Translations under genes and position numbers: made by a program | Assembly: GCA_013397865.1 (NCBI GenBank) | Contig: VZTI01003931.1 | Span: 620,001 to 684,000 of the forward strand | Reading direction: 5' to 3' | DNA length: 64,000 nucleotides | Origin: Struthidea cinerea | Taxonomy: Eukaryota > Chordata > Aves > Passeriformes > Corcoracidae | Shown here: one piece after another, positions 25,401-39,278 of the stretch | How the letters are laid out: each line of letters starts with the position of its first letter | Numbering within the stretch: position 1 is the stretch's first letter | Notes under the pieces: model-generated | The model's input: the letters and a program-made list of their open reading frames with translations, nothing else | Told to the model about the DNA's origin: nothing | Databases searched by the model: none

Positions 25401-28400
25401 TACAGTGATATCAGAGTAGCTCTTAAAAGTGATGTAACAGGCACCTGAAAATATCTGTGTGCCACTGCAAGTGTTGTACATTGATACCTATTTTGCCTGA
25501 GCACTTATTTGCTTAAATAAATTAATGAACTCTTGCTTCTTACAATGTGTTCTTAGAAAAACTTGGTTTTTACTGAATGTTCTGTTTTCTGCTTCTCCTA
25601 GAAGAAAGAAGCCTTGAAAAATCACATTAAAACAATCGCAGCATGCAAGGAAATAGGAACCTCTCCATCTGCGAGCGCTGGGCTGGGCTTGGTGCCCCCC
25701 TCTCGGGCTGCCTCATGCAGAGTGTGTGATTTCCGCACGTGTAACGTCTCCCTCTACTGGCTAAAACCGTAGGAATACTTCAATTTCCAAGCAGGAAGGT
25801 TTTATCTGGAGTGAGAATCCCCACATCAGGTCACCTCCCATCCTCTAGCTTTTACACAAGTGTAATCTCTCTCTGTAACCCTAAAGCAGACCAGGTTTGC
25901 GTGGTGGATCGGGTGGTGATGAACGGGGCGCTGTTCAGCTGAAACCCTAAACCCTTGATGCTAAATGCCTTAGTGAGATGCTGAAGGCTTCAAGTGCTTT
26001 GAAGACAAGAAGACTTAAGCAAGTGCAGTAGGGCCTTTCTTGGGAACCCAGCACTAAAGGGGGCTTTGCAACTACAGTTGCTTTGCAGAAGCTTTCATCT
26101 TGGACTCTGAACAACATCTGATTTAGTAATATTGATTATTAAATTGTTTTGAAAACTGTGATCCTGATGGTGAATCTTAAGTCTCTTAAGTAAAAAACAG
26201 AGTCCATTAAATATGGATGCTTTACCAAACCTCAATTCTTCACTCTTTGATTACCACTGAAGCCATAATTCAGTTTTATTTTGTGCCCCACACTAACAGC
26301 ATTTTCATATCTGTGTTGTCTTCAAATGCTCAATAGCTGACAGAACTGATGAAAAATTATCTTGATACATTCTGAGAACAAGAAAGGCTCACCTATGAAC
26401 ACACTCCAGATGGAAAGGCATGGCAGGGATACTCTATCAGGAGAATTTCAGCACACAGCACCCATGCACACATTTGGTTTCCAGCAGTGCATTACCTGCT
26501 TCCTCACACCCTGTAGAACTAATAGTTTTAACAGAGCCTTTGGCTACAACTAGTAGTCTGCAGCTAGAATTAGTAGGGTACAATTCCCATATACCCCAAC
26601 ACCAAATGGCATTAAGCTGAGATAAAAACATTCTAAAGTTAATCTTCTCTATTTTAAGTTGCTGTTAGAGTTGCCCATATGGATCTCCTGTAGTCAAGAA
26701 AAACTGAAAAATGATACATCCCATTAAAAATGGAGAATTCACACCAGCCCTTCTAAAACGTGGCCTACACTATACATTCTTGATGTATAGGCTACAGACG
26801 CTAATATTTTTCCTGCTATGAGATTGTAAAGTTCAACAAATAATTCAAAAGCTATTTATAATTCACACAATTGTAAATAAGGTAAATAAAAGAAAAATTA
26901 AGTTATTCATAGCAAGAAAGAATGATATGCTTTTCTTTCTTCATCTTTTAAAAGGCTTTTTAATTCACCATTTCTTCCCTTTTATTTCCCTTCTTCTTTT
27001 GTTTGGTAAGCTTTTTTTAAATTTCCCTTCCCTGCATCCTGTGTGCAGGGTGAAACCATTCACGCAGAATTCATCACAGGAAAACAAACATAATATCTCA
27101 CTCCCATATTCCCAAGAGGGAATTAACTGAAATTACCAGTTCTTGGGAAATCGGCATAGAAAAAAAGCAGGAGAAATTACTATAGCCAAGTTGTCAGGGA
27201 AACTGTTAGCACACCGGTAGCTCAGGAAAATGGGCTATTTGAAACACTTTCTGCTAAGTACCCAAGCAAACTATAGGGTCATCTGTGGGGTTTGGAGGCG
27301 CACAAAGCCTGAAAGCATTATTGCCTTTGAAAGGCATAGTAACTCCTGGCTATTGTGGGGGAGCGCCCTGCAGAATGGACGCTTGCTAGCTTTTCAGCGC
27401 AGACATAGAGTTCTGTGAATAGCACTTGGCTAATTCCCCCTTTGTGGAAGTCTTTAGGAAGCTTTTCATTGTATAGCCCATTCTATAGAACTCCTAATGC
27501 CAAAAGATAAGAGCTTTCTAAGGAAATTGTCCAATTCTAAGTGGGCTTTTAAAAAATTGTTTGTGTCCAGCCCTGTTACTTTTCCTCTGCTACTCAAGGG
27601 GCAGCAATTATCACAGCGAGCAGCAGCAGACTTTTGTGATAGAACTTCATCGCTTTTAGTCCGGCATGAGTACATGAAAGGACAGCACTCGGCCAATTCC
27701 AAACACCCAGGCAGCTTCTGTAAGGTGCAGCTAAGTCACAGAGCTAGCGTGCAACTCGAAGGTGTCATGATCAGTGCAACACTCCCCGGAGCTCTCTGTC
27801 AGGGAAGGCTTCAGACTGTAACACGACCTGAACTTGGGGCACGCTGGGAACCTTCTGCCGGGGTGAGAGACTGGCTCCGACAGCCCTCCCTACACAGACG
27901 CACTCAAACCCAAGTGACGAATTGTTTTTCTGTGCTACTACAAATACACGCAATTACAACTGTGGCTGGGAGAGCAGCAGATCAGAGCTACAGTAGGGGG
28001 ATTTGTGCTATAACTGCACTTGAAGTAGGACTTTTGTGAGGAGAGTAATGCAGATAAAAAGAGAAAAAGCAACACGCCTATTTCAACCAATCTTTCAAGT
28101 TGACCTTGTTATGAACAAGTGACCAGTGAGAGCAAGTACATTAACTGTGGGCCAGGGTAGGCTGTGGAAAGAGGGACAAGAAATCCAAGGCTTTAGCCTG
28201 ACCCAGGACTGCAGTGGGTATGTAACAACTCAATAAATAAATGCCTTTTATATCACATGAGGAGATGCCTTAGTCAACTGATGGTTGAAGGTGTGGAGCT
28301 CTCACATACCTAACATCATGCTCCGGAAGGTTAAACAGCCAGCAGCAGATTTCACATTATCATTACTTTCATATGGATCAGACAAAAAGACCCCTGGTCA

Positions 28401-29622
28401 AAAATACACGAGGCAGTCTGGGTTATTCTAAACATAATCTGTGCAAGGGTGGAGGTGGGGGGGCAACATCAAGAGATAAAAACTTGCTGACAACAATAGC
28501 AGGTTAACATCAGAGTAAAAACTGAGACTGGGGGGCCATCCCAAGGTTTTTCTCATTTCCCCTCTCTCAGAAATACTGCCTATGCTATACAGCCTTAACT
28601 ATACCAACAGTTATTTGATTACAAATTTTGAGACCTGCTAAAGACAAATTTTTGTGACCTGATTTTACCTTTTATTTCACAGGTTATGGAAAGTTTCCTG
28701 CATGGCTTGCTCATAGATTATTAAAGTATTCCTCCTTCTCTGATTACTCAATTTGCCTGCTTGAACTACAGACCTACCAGCTCTGGAGATCCATCTAACT
28801 TGTACCTACTTATCCTCCCCAGAAGTGCTTGCCATCTCTGGCTCCCTTTCACCTTAGAGCATGAGGATGTGCACGCACATATACAAGGTGTGTTAAGAGG
28901 TTAAAAGGGTGAATTTGTGCTGGGAGCATCATGTGGATGATTGCAGGCTCTGCTTGGCACAAGAAAAAAGGCCAAGGCATGCCAGAATTTGCAGAGACAT
29001 ATTCCTCAAGTTGCTTGAACTGTACTCGGCTCTCAGACTCCTAGCAAAGACCACAAGACTGAAGGTCACCATGTTCATACAGAGAATTTTTGAGCATGTG
29101 AGTGCACACACCACTGATTCAGTGCACATCTGAGGCCCTCCCATCAAGGGCATTTTGCCATATGCATTCCTCATTATACAGGGTTTCCCCTTCCCCTGAA
29201 AAGGAGCAGCCATTACATTCAGATAATTCATTTCACTGGCTATAAACCTCCAGAGCAGACCAGAGCAGCCTAGCCTGCAGTTTTGCCTTTCTCTGCTGTG
29301 AGGAAAAATATTCATTGTGGTTCTCCAGGTTAACCAAGCACATATTGGAAAACTACTGGGACTAAAGAGGCATGGGAAAAAGAGTGAAATCCAAGTCTGT
29401 AGCCCCAAGGGCAAGAAGGGATTGCACAGCACTGTCTGGACAGCCTGCCCGCAACACTTGGCTCTTTGCAGCGGTGCTCACACTCACCTTCCTTATAAAT
29501 TAACCTGCTTAAGCCACCCATGCCAAGCCTTGGAAGAAGAGCCAGCAGACAACTGCAGCAAAGTCCCACTTCTATGAAAATTGCCCTCCTGCAAAAAATT
29601 GGGAAGGATACCCTTGCAGAGA
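22423..29622. other. intergenic, no gene seen; local GC rise near 25.7 kb
   Basis: Mostly AT-rich DNA. A short GC-richer island at about 25660-25960 includes a CTCF-like word (listed separately). A low-complexity C/A stretch (poly-A, nine C, then AAACC units) lies at 25160-25220. The 27497-28039 frame (180 codons) is the longest open frame of the desert. It has no recognised domain, no promoter or splice context and ordinary composition, and was not called. Confidence 0.55.
25749..25760 (-). promoter_or_regulatory. CTCF-like motif
   Basis: On the minus strand the word reads CCAGTAGAGGGA, which fits the CTCF core CCASYAGRKGGC except for its last base. It sits in a small GC-rich patch that also has an E-box (CACGTG) a few bases away. 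Occupancy is inference. Confidence 0.35.
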
Positions 29623-29730
29623 CTGGGACTCTGATTCAACTCAATTCACAGCTCAGCAATCAATTTCCACAGCAAGACAGAGAAAGTCACTCTGTGCCTC
29701 AACAACCAATGTGTAACAGGGAAACAGTGC
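29623..29730 (+). repeat. possible MIR/CORE-SINE-like fragment
   Basis: GAAAGTCACTCTGTGCCTCA followed by ACAACCAATGTGTAACAGGG resembles the MIR run from the AAGTCACTT...TGTGCCTCA segment to the CATCTGTAAAATGGGG segment. The best-matching part is 29680-29722; the left side is uncertain. Confidence 0.35.
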
Positions 29731-31439
29731 AGCCTTTCTCTCAAAGACACCTTTTACTGGTCTGCAGAGCTTAGCTCTAAGGTTACTGATACACGGTATA
29801 ATCTAGAAGGATTTTGAAGCATCTGAGCTAGCTCTTGAGGTTAACTTTAGGAGTGACTTTAGTCACATTAACACTACCTTGGGTCAGTTAGCCCCGATAA
29901 AATGCAGAGTCTGTCCTATAGGATGCCAGCTAGGTACCTTTCTCTCTCTACCACTAATCTCAACACACTTGAGAGGAGAAAGAAGCAGGCAATTGTCCCT
30001 GGCACAGGGTTACAAGGCAAAGATAATACTGATGCTCCTCAAATCTCTTGGTGCGTGATCCCTCTGGCAAACGTAACTCCCTTTCTCTCACTGAAAACAC
30101 AGCAACTCTGTTCTGGGACTTCTCTAGAGAAAGAAAAAAACATTGCCATGTGGAGTTGAGGAGAGGGTGAATAAAAGGAGGAGCGTGGGGTCCTTGGAGA
30201 ACAGAGGTTGTGCAAATAACACAAGTCACGTTTGAGAAGAGAAACATGGCAGGTAAGATAGGGAAAGGAGGAGTACAGCATTTCAAAAGGATCACAATAC
30301 CAGACAAAAATGTTAGCATTGGTATATAGTAACCCTTAATATAACAGGTATATTGCAGAACCCCTACACCATCACAAACAGCATCACAGCATAGCATCAG
30401 GCCATGTGCACACGCTAACACTTCGGCATCTCATTCCCATTAGCTTTAACAGGAATTATGCATATAACTAGGTAACTTTTTACCTCCATGCATACCGCAT
30501 GAGCCTGCACTGAAGTACAGATTAATTGGGACAGTGTCTGTCCAGAGGATGCTAGGTATTGGGAAAAAGGAGCATCACTGCATCTGGGAGTTGCTAGCTC
30601 CAAACTCCTGCTGTGTCTTAAACATACGATAGCTTTCAAAGTTGGTTTTGTCTTTTCTGCAGGCCTATTCCCTAATGGTATCACCAACTGCATGTTCCAG
30701 CTTGCATTAAGCAGCACCCTATTCACAAGTAGTAATTTTGCAAGAAATTGAGGTGATTTCAGCATATTTCAAGGTATTAAAATCGGTTTAGCAAGTATCA
30801 AACACTGAGGTAAAGTAGATAATAGGCATTAATCACCCAAGTAAATCCATTAGTCAGTCGCACAGCATTCATGGCTGTTCCTGCACCTACAGTATCGATG
30901 AAGTCAGAAAGAAACATCAGCCTTCTCCCACTTGCTGTAGCAAATTCATGTTCCTTGAGCAAAATAAAAAATTTCAGCCCTGTGATCTCCTCCTTTACTT
31001 TTGCTAATTACTTCAGTACAGAGATTTCAAAACCATTTTTATGCCACAATAAAAATGTAATGGCTCATCTAGCCTGCAGAGGCATAATTACTACAAATAT
31101 ATTTGCAATGCAGATAATGATTCTGAATAGCATGTTTCCACGGGCAAAAGCTAAAAGGAGAAAGCAGACTGAGGACTGTCACCTGACTGCCAGTTTTCTA
31201 AAACAATGCTCCTTCCAAGAAGATCAACACTGCTGCCCAAAAGCTAATGTGCTTAAAGTATGTGTTTCAGGCATCACTTAATATTTGATCTTTCCTCATA
31301 TTATCGGTCGAAGTCGTGTATTTCCAGAGGGTTGGGGCTTTTTTTCATATCTGGTCAATTTTGCTGTAAGCAAAGAGCATAAGATAAAGGATCGCTAAAC
31401 AAACGTCTTTCATTCTGGAAAGTCAAATTTCAGTCAGCT
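29731..31439. other. intergenic, no gene seen
   Basis: No gene or named repeat. The frames at 29960-30421 (-) and 30871-31281 (+) are chance-size and share no similarity that I recognise. Confidence 0.55.
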
Positions 31440-31620
31440 GTTCACCACTATGGAAATAGTTGTTCAATACTTATGCATATTTAATGCATAGCATATCTAG
31501 ATTGGCAGATAGACATCTCCACAAAATGAGATGTGGATTTATATGTTTGTAATTAATTTACGTATACAATTGGATTTATCAATACCATTCTCGGCTACTG
31601 CAGTCTCCTTAGTTTCCTAA
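31440..31620. promoter_or_regulatory. candidate enhancer with FOXH1 and POU-type motifs
   Basis: This AT-rich block holds ATGCATATTTAATGCAT, a POU-dimer-like palindrome near 31473-31489. An exact 7-bp inverted repeat, ACATCTC...GAGATGT, follows it. The word TGTGGATT at 31532-31539 is an exact match to the FOXH1 consensus TGTKKATT. AGAC SMAD half-sites lie beside it. FOXH1-SMAD control of EOMES by Nodal/Activin is established in vertebrates, and this block lies about 24 kb upstream of the promoter. Each motif is expected several times by chance in a window this size, so the call is tentative. Confidence 0.3.
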
Positions 31621-34600
31621 AATGACAAAGAAAGTTCCATGCATGGAAAATAGATCCATGTTCTTAAAATTCCCTATTTAAACTATTCCTGTTCATGAAA
31701 TGCAAGAGGTAAAGCTGAGGAAGAAGGAAAGACCAAATTAAAAAAAAAAAAAAAAAAATTGGTGTTCCTTTTTTAAGTTAAAGGAGGAAAAAAATCCTAA
31801 AAAATATGGAAAACAGACTAATCTTAATGAAGAAAGTATTCTGGAAGTTTAAATTTCTACTTATAATTAAAATGTAGAGGATGGAGGAATTCTGAGGAGT
31901 CCGGACAGGTATTTCTGTCAAGCCGGTTAACACCAGTTTGCATTTCTCTTAGTCACAATGTCCAGAAAGATTTTACCTCAAAAAGAGCACAGCAACCATC
32001 TGAAGAACAGCCTGTCTCTGCTGCAGAGACCTGCTGCACAGTTACCGACACCGCTGCATGTATTTACCTCAGTGCACGCCAATTCAGAAGGCAAATGTTG
32101 CCTTTTCTGCTCCAAATGGTCAAAGGTAAGAACATCAGAAAAGCAAACTCTTGTGTAATACCCTTGCCCTTGACAAGCAGCTGGAAGTCTGAGGTGCTTC
32201 CAGAGCTCCCTCCTCCTGTGAGGTGAAATCAGAGCTCAGGAGACAGGAGACCCATCACGTCCATCGCTGTCTAGCAAAGAGACACGAGCCCATTTCCTGA
32301 CACGGCACACAGGTGGCCTGTTGCAAAGCCCCCCAGCACCACACTTCTGTCAACCACCTACCTTGGAGCCATGGCCTTGGGGGCACCAGGACACAGGAAG
32401 TGGGGAGCAGCAGTTTGCATTGCTTCCACATGGCCCCTGTCTGCTCCCACCTGATCCTGCACCACCCCTTACCGGGGCCGCACTGGGAACCACACCGGGG
32501 CCTGGCCTGAGTTACACATAACCATCTGCAGCCAGCTTATTTTTCAGACAGATCAGTCTTCTGATCCTACCCACGACTCTGCCTCACACACTGCTGCAGC
32601 AGCACAAATTCTAGGGGCCCGTGGGGAGGGTGGAAAAAAGAAGGAACACAGGAAAATGCCTGAAAACAGGAGGTACTTACGCCATCCCCATTGTCAAAAT
32701 AAGTAACATAGTAAGTAATTTGTTTAAAGCCCATTCTCGAGGATTTAACACATCTGAATTCCTGAATTCTGACCGTTACCCCTTCTCCTCCATTAATCCC
32801 TGTTTCCAAGAAATCCATAAGTCTAAGCTTACTAGCCATATTTTGAAAACTCTTCTCTCACTTGCAGTGAGGGTTAAGTCATCACCCTCACATCGTCTCT
32901 CTCTCAGGCACACAAAGCCATCCCCCGTACCATGCCAGGTGGGTTAACTGGTTGGGGTGACTAATTCACGTTTGAAATAATTGATCTTGCCAGATTCTTT
33001 TGGTACTTCCTCTTCTGCCTCAAGCAAGAACTCAGAAACTGTTGAAAACACACAGAGAGATGGACAGCAGGCAAAGAAGCAAACAAAAAGGAAAAAGAAA
33101 ATGGATAACAAATAAACATGTTTGAGTCTGAAATTAAAATGGGTTAGTTTCCAGGTCTCGTCTGGCTTTAGTCCTGGGTAATGTATTTGCCTAAACCAAT
33201 CTGTCCATAGTCAGCAAACAAATGGCAGTCAACAAACACTCCAGTATTCTTCTCTTGAGTTATTTCGTATGTTCCAGCTTCTTCACTGCCTATTTGCAAT
33301 GATTTGGTTTTCTTTCTAGTTTAAAGGATGTGATGACAGTCAGTGCAAGAAAGCTGTACAGTAGTTAATATTGTGCAAGCACTAGAACGATGAGAGCACT
33401 GTTGTCGGTAAACATGGTCATTTCCCTAAAATGTATTTATCCCGTTATTAGACTCACTTAGTCCATCCTTGTGTGGACTACTGGAATTACAGAATACTAA
33501 ATCTTCAATTTTGTCAATTCTATTGACAAAATAGAAAAAATGAAGCTGAATACCTCAGGATCAGATGGGCAGTCTTGTATGAAGAGCACATTCCCTAGAG
33601 AGCAAATGGAAGATCTTAGCTATCACATACAGCTTCATAAACCATTAAGGGGACAGAGCACTGTCTGTTCACAGTTAAGTCAACAGCAAAACCTCACTGG
33701 CATAAGAATCCGCACCAACATGAGAGCTGATCTGAAATGCATGTGCAGACCCTAGTAAGCTACCTTGACACTATGGTTCACCCATAACTTCTTCACTAGC
33801 AGTATTTCCCTCCTGAAAAATGAAGGCAACTTTTACTAATATACTTGCAAGGAAGGAAAACCAGAAATTCTACCTCGTAAAAGCTCTCTTTCCTTCCCAC
33901 CCACTTGGAAGTGGATTTTTTCCGCTTCTTGTCTCTGTCTCATTTCTAAGTCAAACTCCTAGCAGCTGCTTATTGAAGACCTAAGTGGTGATTCTGGCTG
34001 GCTGGTGGCAGCTTTTTTCTTTCAAAATAACAGACAAAGAAGGATACACAATAAGAAAGATTTCTTCACAATTTCCAACACAGCAGATGAGTAATTCCAA
34101 CGGTATCAAGAATTTCTTCCATTTGCAGTATTGCTGTCTTCTGCTTTTTTTAGAGGATATGACAAAGAGCTAACTTAAGAGGTATCAACAATGCTATACC
34201 ACACAGAACAATCTCCTTTGCAAGGGGAAAGGATGCAATTACCAGCTGTTACTTATAAAAGTTTATTGCACATTATTCTTTTGCAATGGAGATTCCTGAA
34301 TCCATTTCAATAGTTTATCAAGATAAAACAAGGTAAACAAAACAAGATAAAACCCAAACAACTCCTCCTGTAATTTATTCAAATGTTTAAACGCTCTTTA
34401 AAAGATAACTTAGTTTGCTGCTGAGTGACAAGCAGATGGTATATAATAACCATACACACAGGCTTTGCTAACTTTAAGGCTTTGATTTAAAACTCAGAGA
34501 AGATTCCAGAAGAAACAGCAAACTGCAACTTGCCACAAGTAAACTGCACTCTTGAAAGCACATTGCATTCACCATAGCAATGGTGAGATCAGAAAGTGTT

Positions 34601-37600
34601 CATGGTGAATCTCTGTGCTACATAAAAATGTACAGTCTATATAGAGTTTATATCCCAGAGATCTGAATTCAGTTTTGATGTGCTGTTGATTTTGCTCACT
34701 TTTGCAAACATTTGGTAGAACTGCTGTTATTTACTTAATCACTACCGCAGACCCAATACCAGCTGCAGATAAATCAACAAGAACATTCTTGTTATTCTGG
34801 CATGCCTTCTGTTAGCTCTTATAAAAGAGATTTCCATTCTTGCATGCCTAGGAATAAAAGTTCCATCAATCAAAATCATTCATCAGTTTTGTCATGCTCC
34901 TCTGCCTGACCTTCACTGCCTCATGCAACAAGCAACCTGCTGTGTCTTCTTCTGTAAAGAAGAAGCCTATTCATCTAATCCATCAAATAGAAAAGGAGTA
35001 GTTGTCTTGGTCAAATTCATGCTGTGGTAGCTAACTGAACCCCAGGATCCATGTCACCTTAAAACTCTTACCTTCCAGTATGCAACAGGGGCAATATTGC
35101 AGTAATCAGACAAGCAGGCAGCTGCCAGCTGCATTTAAACAGATTGAGCCTGATCATCTTTAGGCCAATGTTGTAATGAGAAGACTAAAAGCAAGAATTA
35201 TTTTTAAATTACATCCTTTAGATGATCATCCCTTACGATGCAGCTTTAGCAGCATAGGTTTTATTTTTCATTAGCCTACAGCATCAGAAAACTTGGAGTT
35301 GGATGTGATATAAAAGAAGAATTAAAATGGATTGAGTGATTTCAAGTATGTCTTTGGTGATTTAATCATACTGCAAAACTACTGCTGAGAGAAGGCTGAC
35401 TCTATGTGGCCCTAATACAGAGACTACCCTAATCTGAGCTTTAATCATACTTAAACAGTATCTGAAAGAGATTCTCTGTTGGAACTAATCCTTTCACACC
35501 TTGACTCACATCTTCCCTCAACCAACAGAAGACATTTAATAGATTAAACTATTAAATATTACTCTAGTCCAGACCTGGATCATAAATCCCCAAGACAACA
35601 TTTTTAATTAAGACAGCCTGAAATGACCTGGTTTTCAATGCTCATTATTTGATACATCTATTTGGTTTAACTTATTATTCCAGTCATGGAACTTGTTAAA
35701 ATTAGGTGCCATAGCAGCATCTAAATGATAGATTATGACAAACCCTGGAATTATATAGCTTTGCCTTTTTTCCAAACCTCTTGACCTTATTTTCCTAAAT
35801 CAAGCCTGACCAAGGATCTCTTTAGATTATCAAATTGTTAACATATCACAGATTTTTGTCTTAGTGGCATGAAACTACTGAAAAATATATCATGACAAAA
35901 GCAGAGGCTATCATAGATGGGGAACTAATGGCAAGAACTGGAAACAAGAACTAGAAAGTAACTTGTTTGAGTTTTAAGACTGGCAAAGAAGACTCACCCT
36001 TTCACTATTCATTCTGAAGAAGTTCAGATTGCTTTACATTTGATGAGGAATATTAATTTCCTCATTTCCCAAACCAAACTAATTTACACCACGTCTTTCC
36101 CCAAAAACTTGCAACTATAGCAAGGAGGAGTAGAGTGAGAGCAGATTTTATTTTACTGTATATGACTCTACAGTAATATATACACACCAGTTTGTCTTAA
36201 TGACTTGAAATAATCACTGACATCTATTCAGAGCTGACCACCTAGCACCCAATATCACAGAAAGCAATCTCATGTTTCATTCTTCTAAAAACTTTCATGA
36301 ATGTTGCTTTTCTCTGTTAATTTTGCACGTTTTTTTCTGCTCTTCTAGAGCCTTCGTAGATGCTAACACATTACAATATGTCTCAGACTCAGATAGACTC
36401 CCAGGCACTGAACCAGCAACCGTTAACTGTAACAAAATATGATCTCATTCTGCTTTTTTCTTACTGCTTAGCCAGTGCCTCATCTCATGCTCTCCCTCCC
36501 AGTTAAATGAAAAATAAGGCCCTGTGAGGAGCTTTGTCAAAGGCTTTTTGAAACATGATCTCTCCATAAAAGTTGCTGCAAAGATGCGGACTACACTAAA
36601 GAGAAAAGGGATCAGAAGACCAACTGCCTGGGCATGACTCATTTTCTGCCACACATGTAAGCTATGCCTCAAGAAAGGCACAGAGACAGAGATCAAGATG
36701 CCTGTGATAAAATGGGGTCTGTAGTTTAATGATTGGCTCCAAGTAAGCTCCAAGCTTCACCACTCTGAAAAGGAATTGTTTGTGCAAATCGTTATGCTGG
36801 CTCCCAGCAGACCCTCCTTGTCTAAGTCATTAAGACTCTCCCTCTTACCGCTATTAGTCACGCTGAGTACTAATATTATTCATTATTACTCATAGTTTAC
36901 TCCTTGAATAACCTCATTAATTTCAGTGAGAAATTTGCAGTAGGAGGTATTAGACAATCTATGCATTTATATATGCATGTGTGTCTAATTAAAAGCTATC
37001 AAATGAGACGACTGAGTTTCTATTGCTGACTAAGCTGATCCTACTGGATCAGCTAAACTCTGGATCCAGAAGTGAAAGTATTTGTGGCTGCTGCTAAAGA
37101 CGTGCTAAGTCAAGCTTTCAAAATTACCTGTGGCAAAATCAGTCTTTATAGCAATTTCATGAGGATACTGCAAAGTTACACCAGCCTTTCACCTCTGGGC
37201 TCTACTGTACAAAAGAGGCTTGGAAAGGGGCAGTTGCCTGTCCCTCAGTACTCCCAAATAGCATGTTAGTAACAAAATTGAGAAGCAGATTTAGAAGAAA
37301 ACACACAGAGGTTTGTACCTCACAGACCACTCTTCCTGTTTTTTTGTGGATGCCACTGACATTGAAAATATTTCTCTTCTGCAGATCTTCCTGCTTCCAA
37401 AGCTAGGGAGAAGAGCAAGTCAATTAACCATTCATTTTAAGATAAAACTGTGCTTTATGTCCCTCTGAAGGCACCCTGTGTTATGATCATCTGGGAGCAA
37501 AGGGCAGACTCTACTTAGAGAAGTGAAGAGCTCATGAGAGCATCTCAAATCATCCAGGTTGTAGATTACATGAGTGTTGTTGCTTTTTATTTTTTAAAAA

Positions 37601-39232
37601 GGGAAGTTAATTTTCTCACTGATTTCAGCACATTGCAAAACCTCATGTATTACAACATTAATTCTTTAATTATATTTTTAAAGAAGGAAATTCTTGTGAT
37701 AACTTTTTACAGAAATAAATCAGGACAGCAGTGCTACAGGCAGGAGGACACTGGAGGGGGATGCTGTCTGAAAACAGGACAATGAGTCAGAAAAGCATGA
37801 CTGGTGTCTGCTCCCTGATAATTTCCTTCAAATGTTAGAGGAATTCCTTCTATGGGTGAGAATTATAACTTTTTACTCTGTCCCCATGTCTTCCCCTCAC
37901 TCCCCTCCCCCAAGCAAAGTTTACCAGCACAGCTACACAGTCATCACCCATCCTGTTTTCTCACCACTACCCACCTCATCCCTATGAAAGCCAGCTGGAT
38001 CAGGCAATGCCTGTGAAGCCAGGCTCCTAATCCCATCAGGGGAGGGTGATAGCAATCTGAAAGCAGCAAGGCGGGACACTTTCTAAATACTACCACCCAC
38101 AGGAGAAATTGTACTCAGCTGCCTACAGACTATGCAAATCTGTCTGCTCTCCTGGCCGGGAAAAGGAGCAGGAAAACAAGGACAGAATCAGTCTGTGCTG
38201 TTCAGTGACTAGGCCTTGGAGAAGCAGACCCAGTCTTTCCCCCAACTCTGTGGAGCACACCTTGAATGCCAGCCCTGTATATTGACTTTGCTCTGTCTCA
38301 TGCACTAGACGTGGTTCACATGAGTGGTTCCCACTTCAGCTTTGTCTGGAGCCAGGGTTAAACTTCATCGTCAAGGCAGAGCCACAAGCTGGTGTGACAG
38401 CTGGAGGCGAGCTTAGTGGATCACAAAGAGCTGACATCTCTTTTGCCACTAGATCCCACTTACCGTGTTTCCGTGTTCAACAAAGTCCTACTATAAGGAT
38501 GCACCTGATCTGCAAGGGCCCCTCTTCCACCCTCACAACGCTCTGCACCAAAAACCTTCCTCCGTCACAAGCCTGGCTGCAGCACGTTTGAGAGACAATC
38601 AGGACATGGCACCCTGGATGACACGATGCTGCCTGCTTCCTCAGATAGTAAACATGAACCCTCCCTTGCAGCTGGGGACAATTTTAGTCACCACAAGCCC
38701 TTGAAAAATAACAGCCTATGCACTTCCCTCAGAACTGTTTTTTTGTGTTTTTCTCTGATGCAGACACATACTGAGGCTAGGGAAGGAAACATTTATCTCC
38801 TCATCCATGGTGGAGCTAGACCACAGGCAGGCACCATGTTATCCAAAGCAATTAATTGAGTGATCCCACCACTGACTGAGCTCTCAAATAGCTCCTTTCT
38901 CTCAGATAGGCTTCTTCTTCACAGATGAGGAGGAGTGGAGTTCTTCTCAGACTTGTAAATATGATCAGAGGTACATTAAGCATATTGATTGCTGAGGTGT
39001 GTTTCTAGACAAGGGCCAATGTCAACATGGACCACAGCTGCGTACAACTCCACTGCTTCCTTCTAAGAGCTCAGTCATAATTCAGAAACTCATAGGGATG
39101 GACCAAGGCTGACATACTTTAGCTTAAAAAAAAGCAGCTTCAGGGCTGCCAGTTCCACCAGCATAAAACCAGAATCTGCCGGACAAAACCAGGAACTTCC
39201 ACACCTGCAAAATTCAGGCCATATTATGGAGA
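31621..39232. other. intergenic, no gene seen
   Basis: Largely AT-rich. A 19-base A tract lies at 31740-31758. The part near 32200-32520 is more GC-rich but shows no gene. Small inverted repeats are at 34567-34610 (ATTCACCAT/ATGGTGAAT) and 36043-36065. The 36870-37020 stretch is AT-rich with several homeodomain-type cores. No coding feature is supported. Confidence 0.55.
31740..31758 (+). repeat. poly(A) tract of 19
   Basis: Uninterrupted A run. No element body is recognised in front of it. Confidence 0.9.
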
Positions 39233-39278
39233 ATTCTGTAGGTTCAGTTATACCATTCTGTAGGTTCAGTTATACCAT
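39233..39278. repeat. 22-bp perfect tandem duplication
   Basis: The unit ATTCTGTAGGTTCAGTTATACC occurs twice without mismatch (39233-39254, 39255-39276), with two further matching bases. Confidence 0.95.

Noticed and set aside
25918..25955. Telomere-like AACCCTAAACCC
   Set aside because: Only about two imperfect units, no array.
27497..28039. 180-codon + frame in the desert
   Set aside because: Longest in the desert, but no homology recognised, no splice or promoter signals, and overlapping minus-strand frames.
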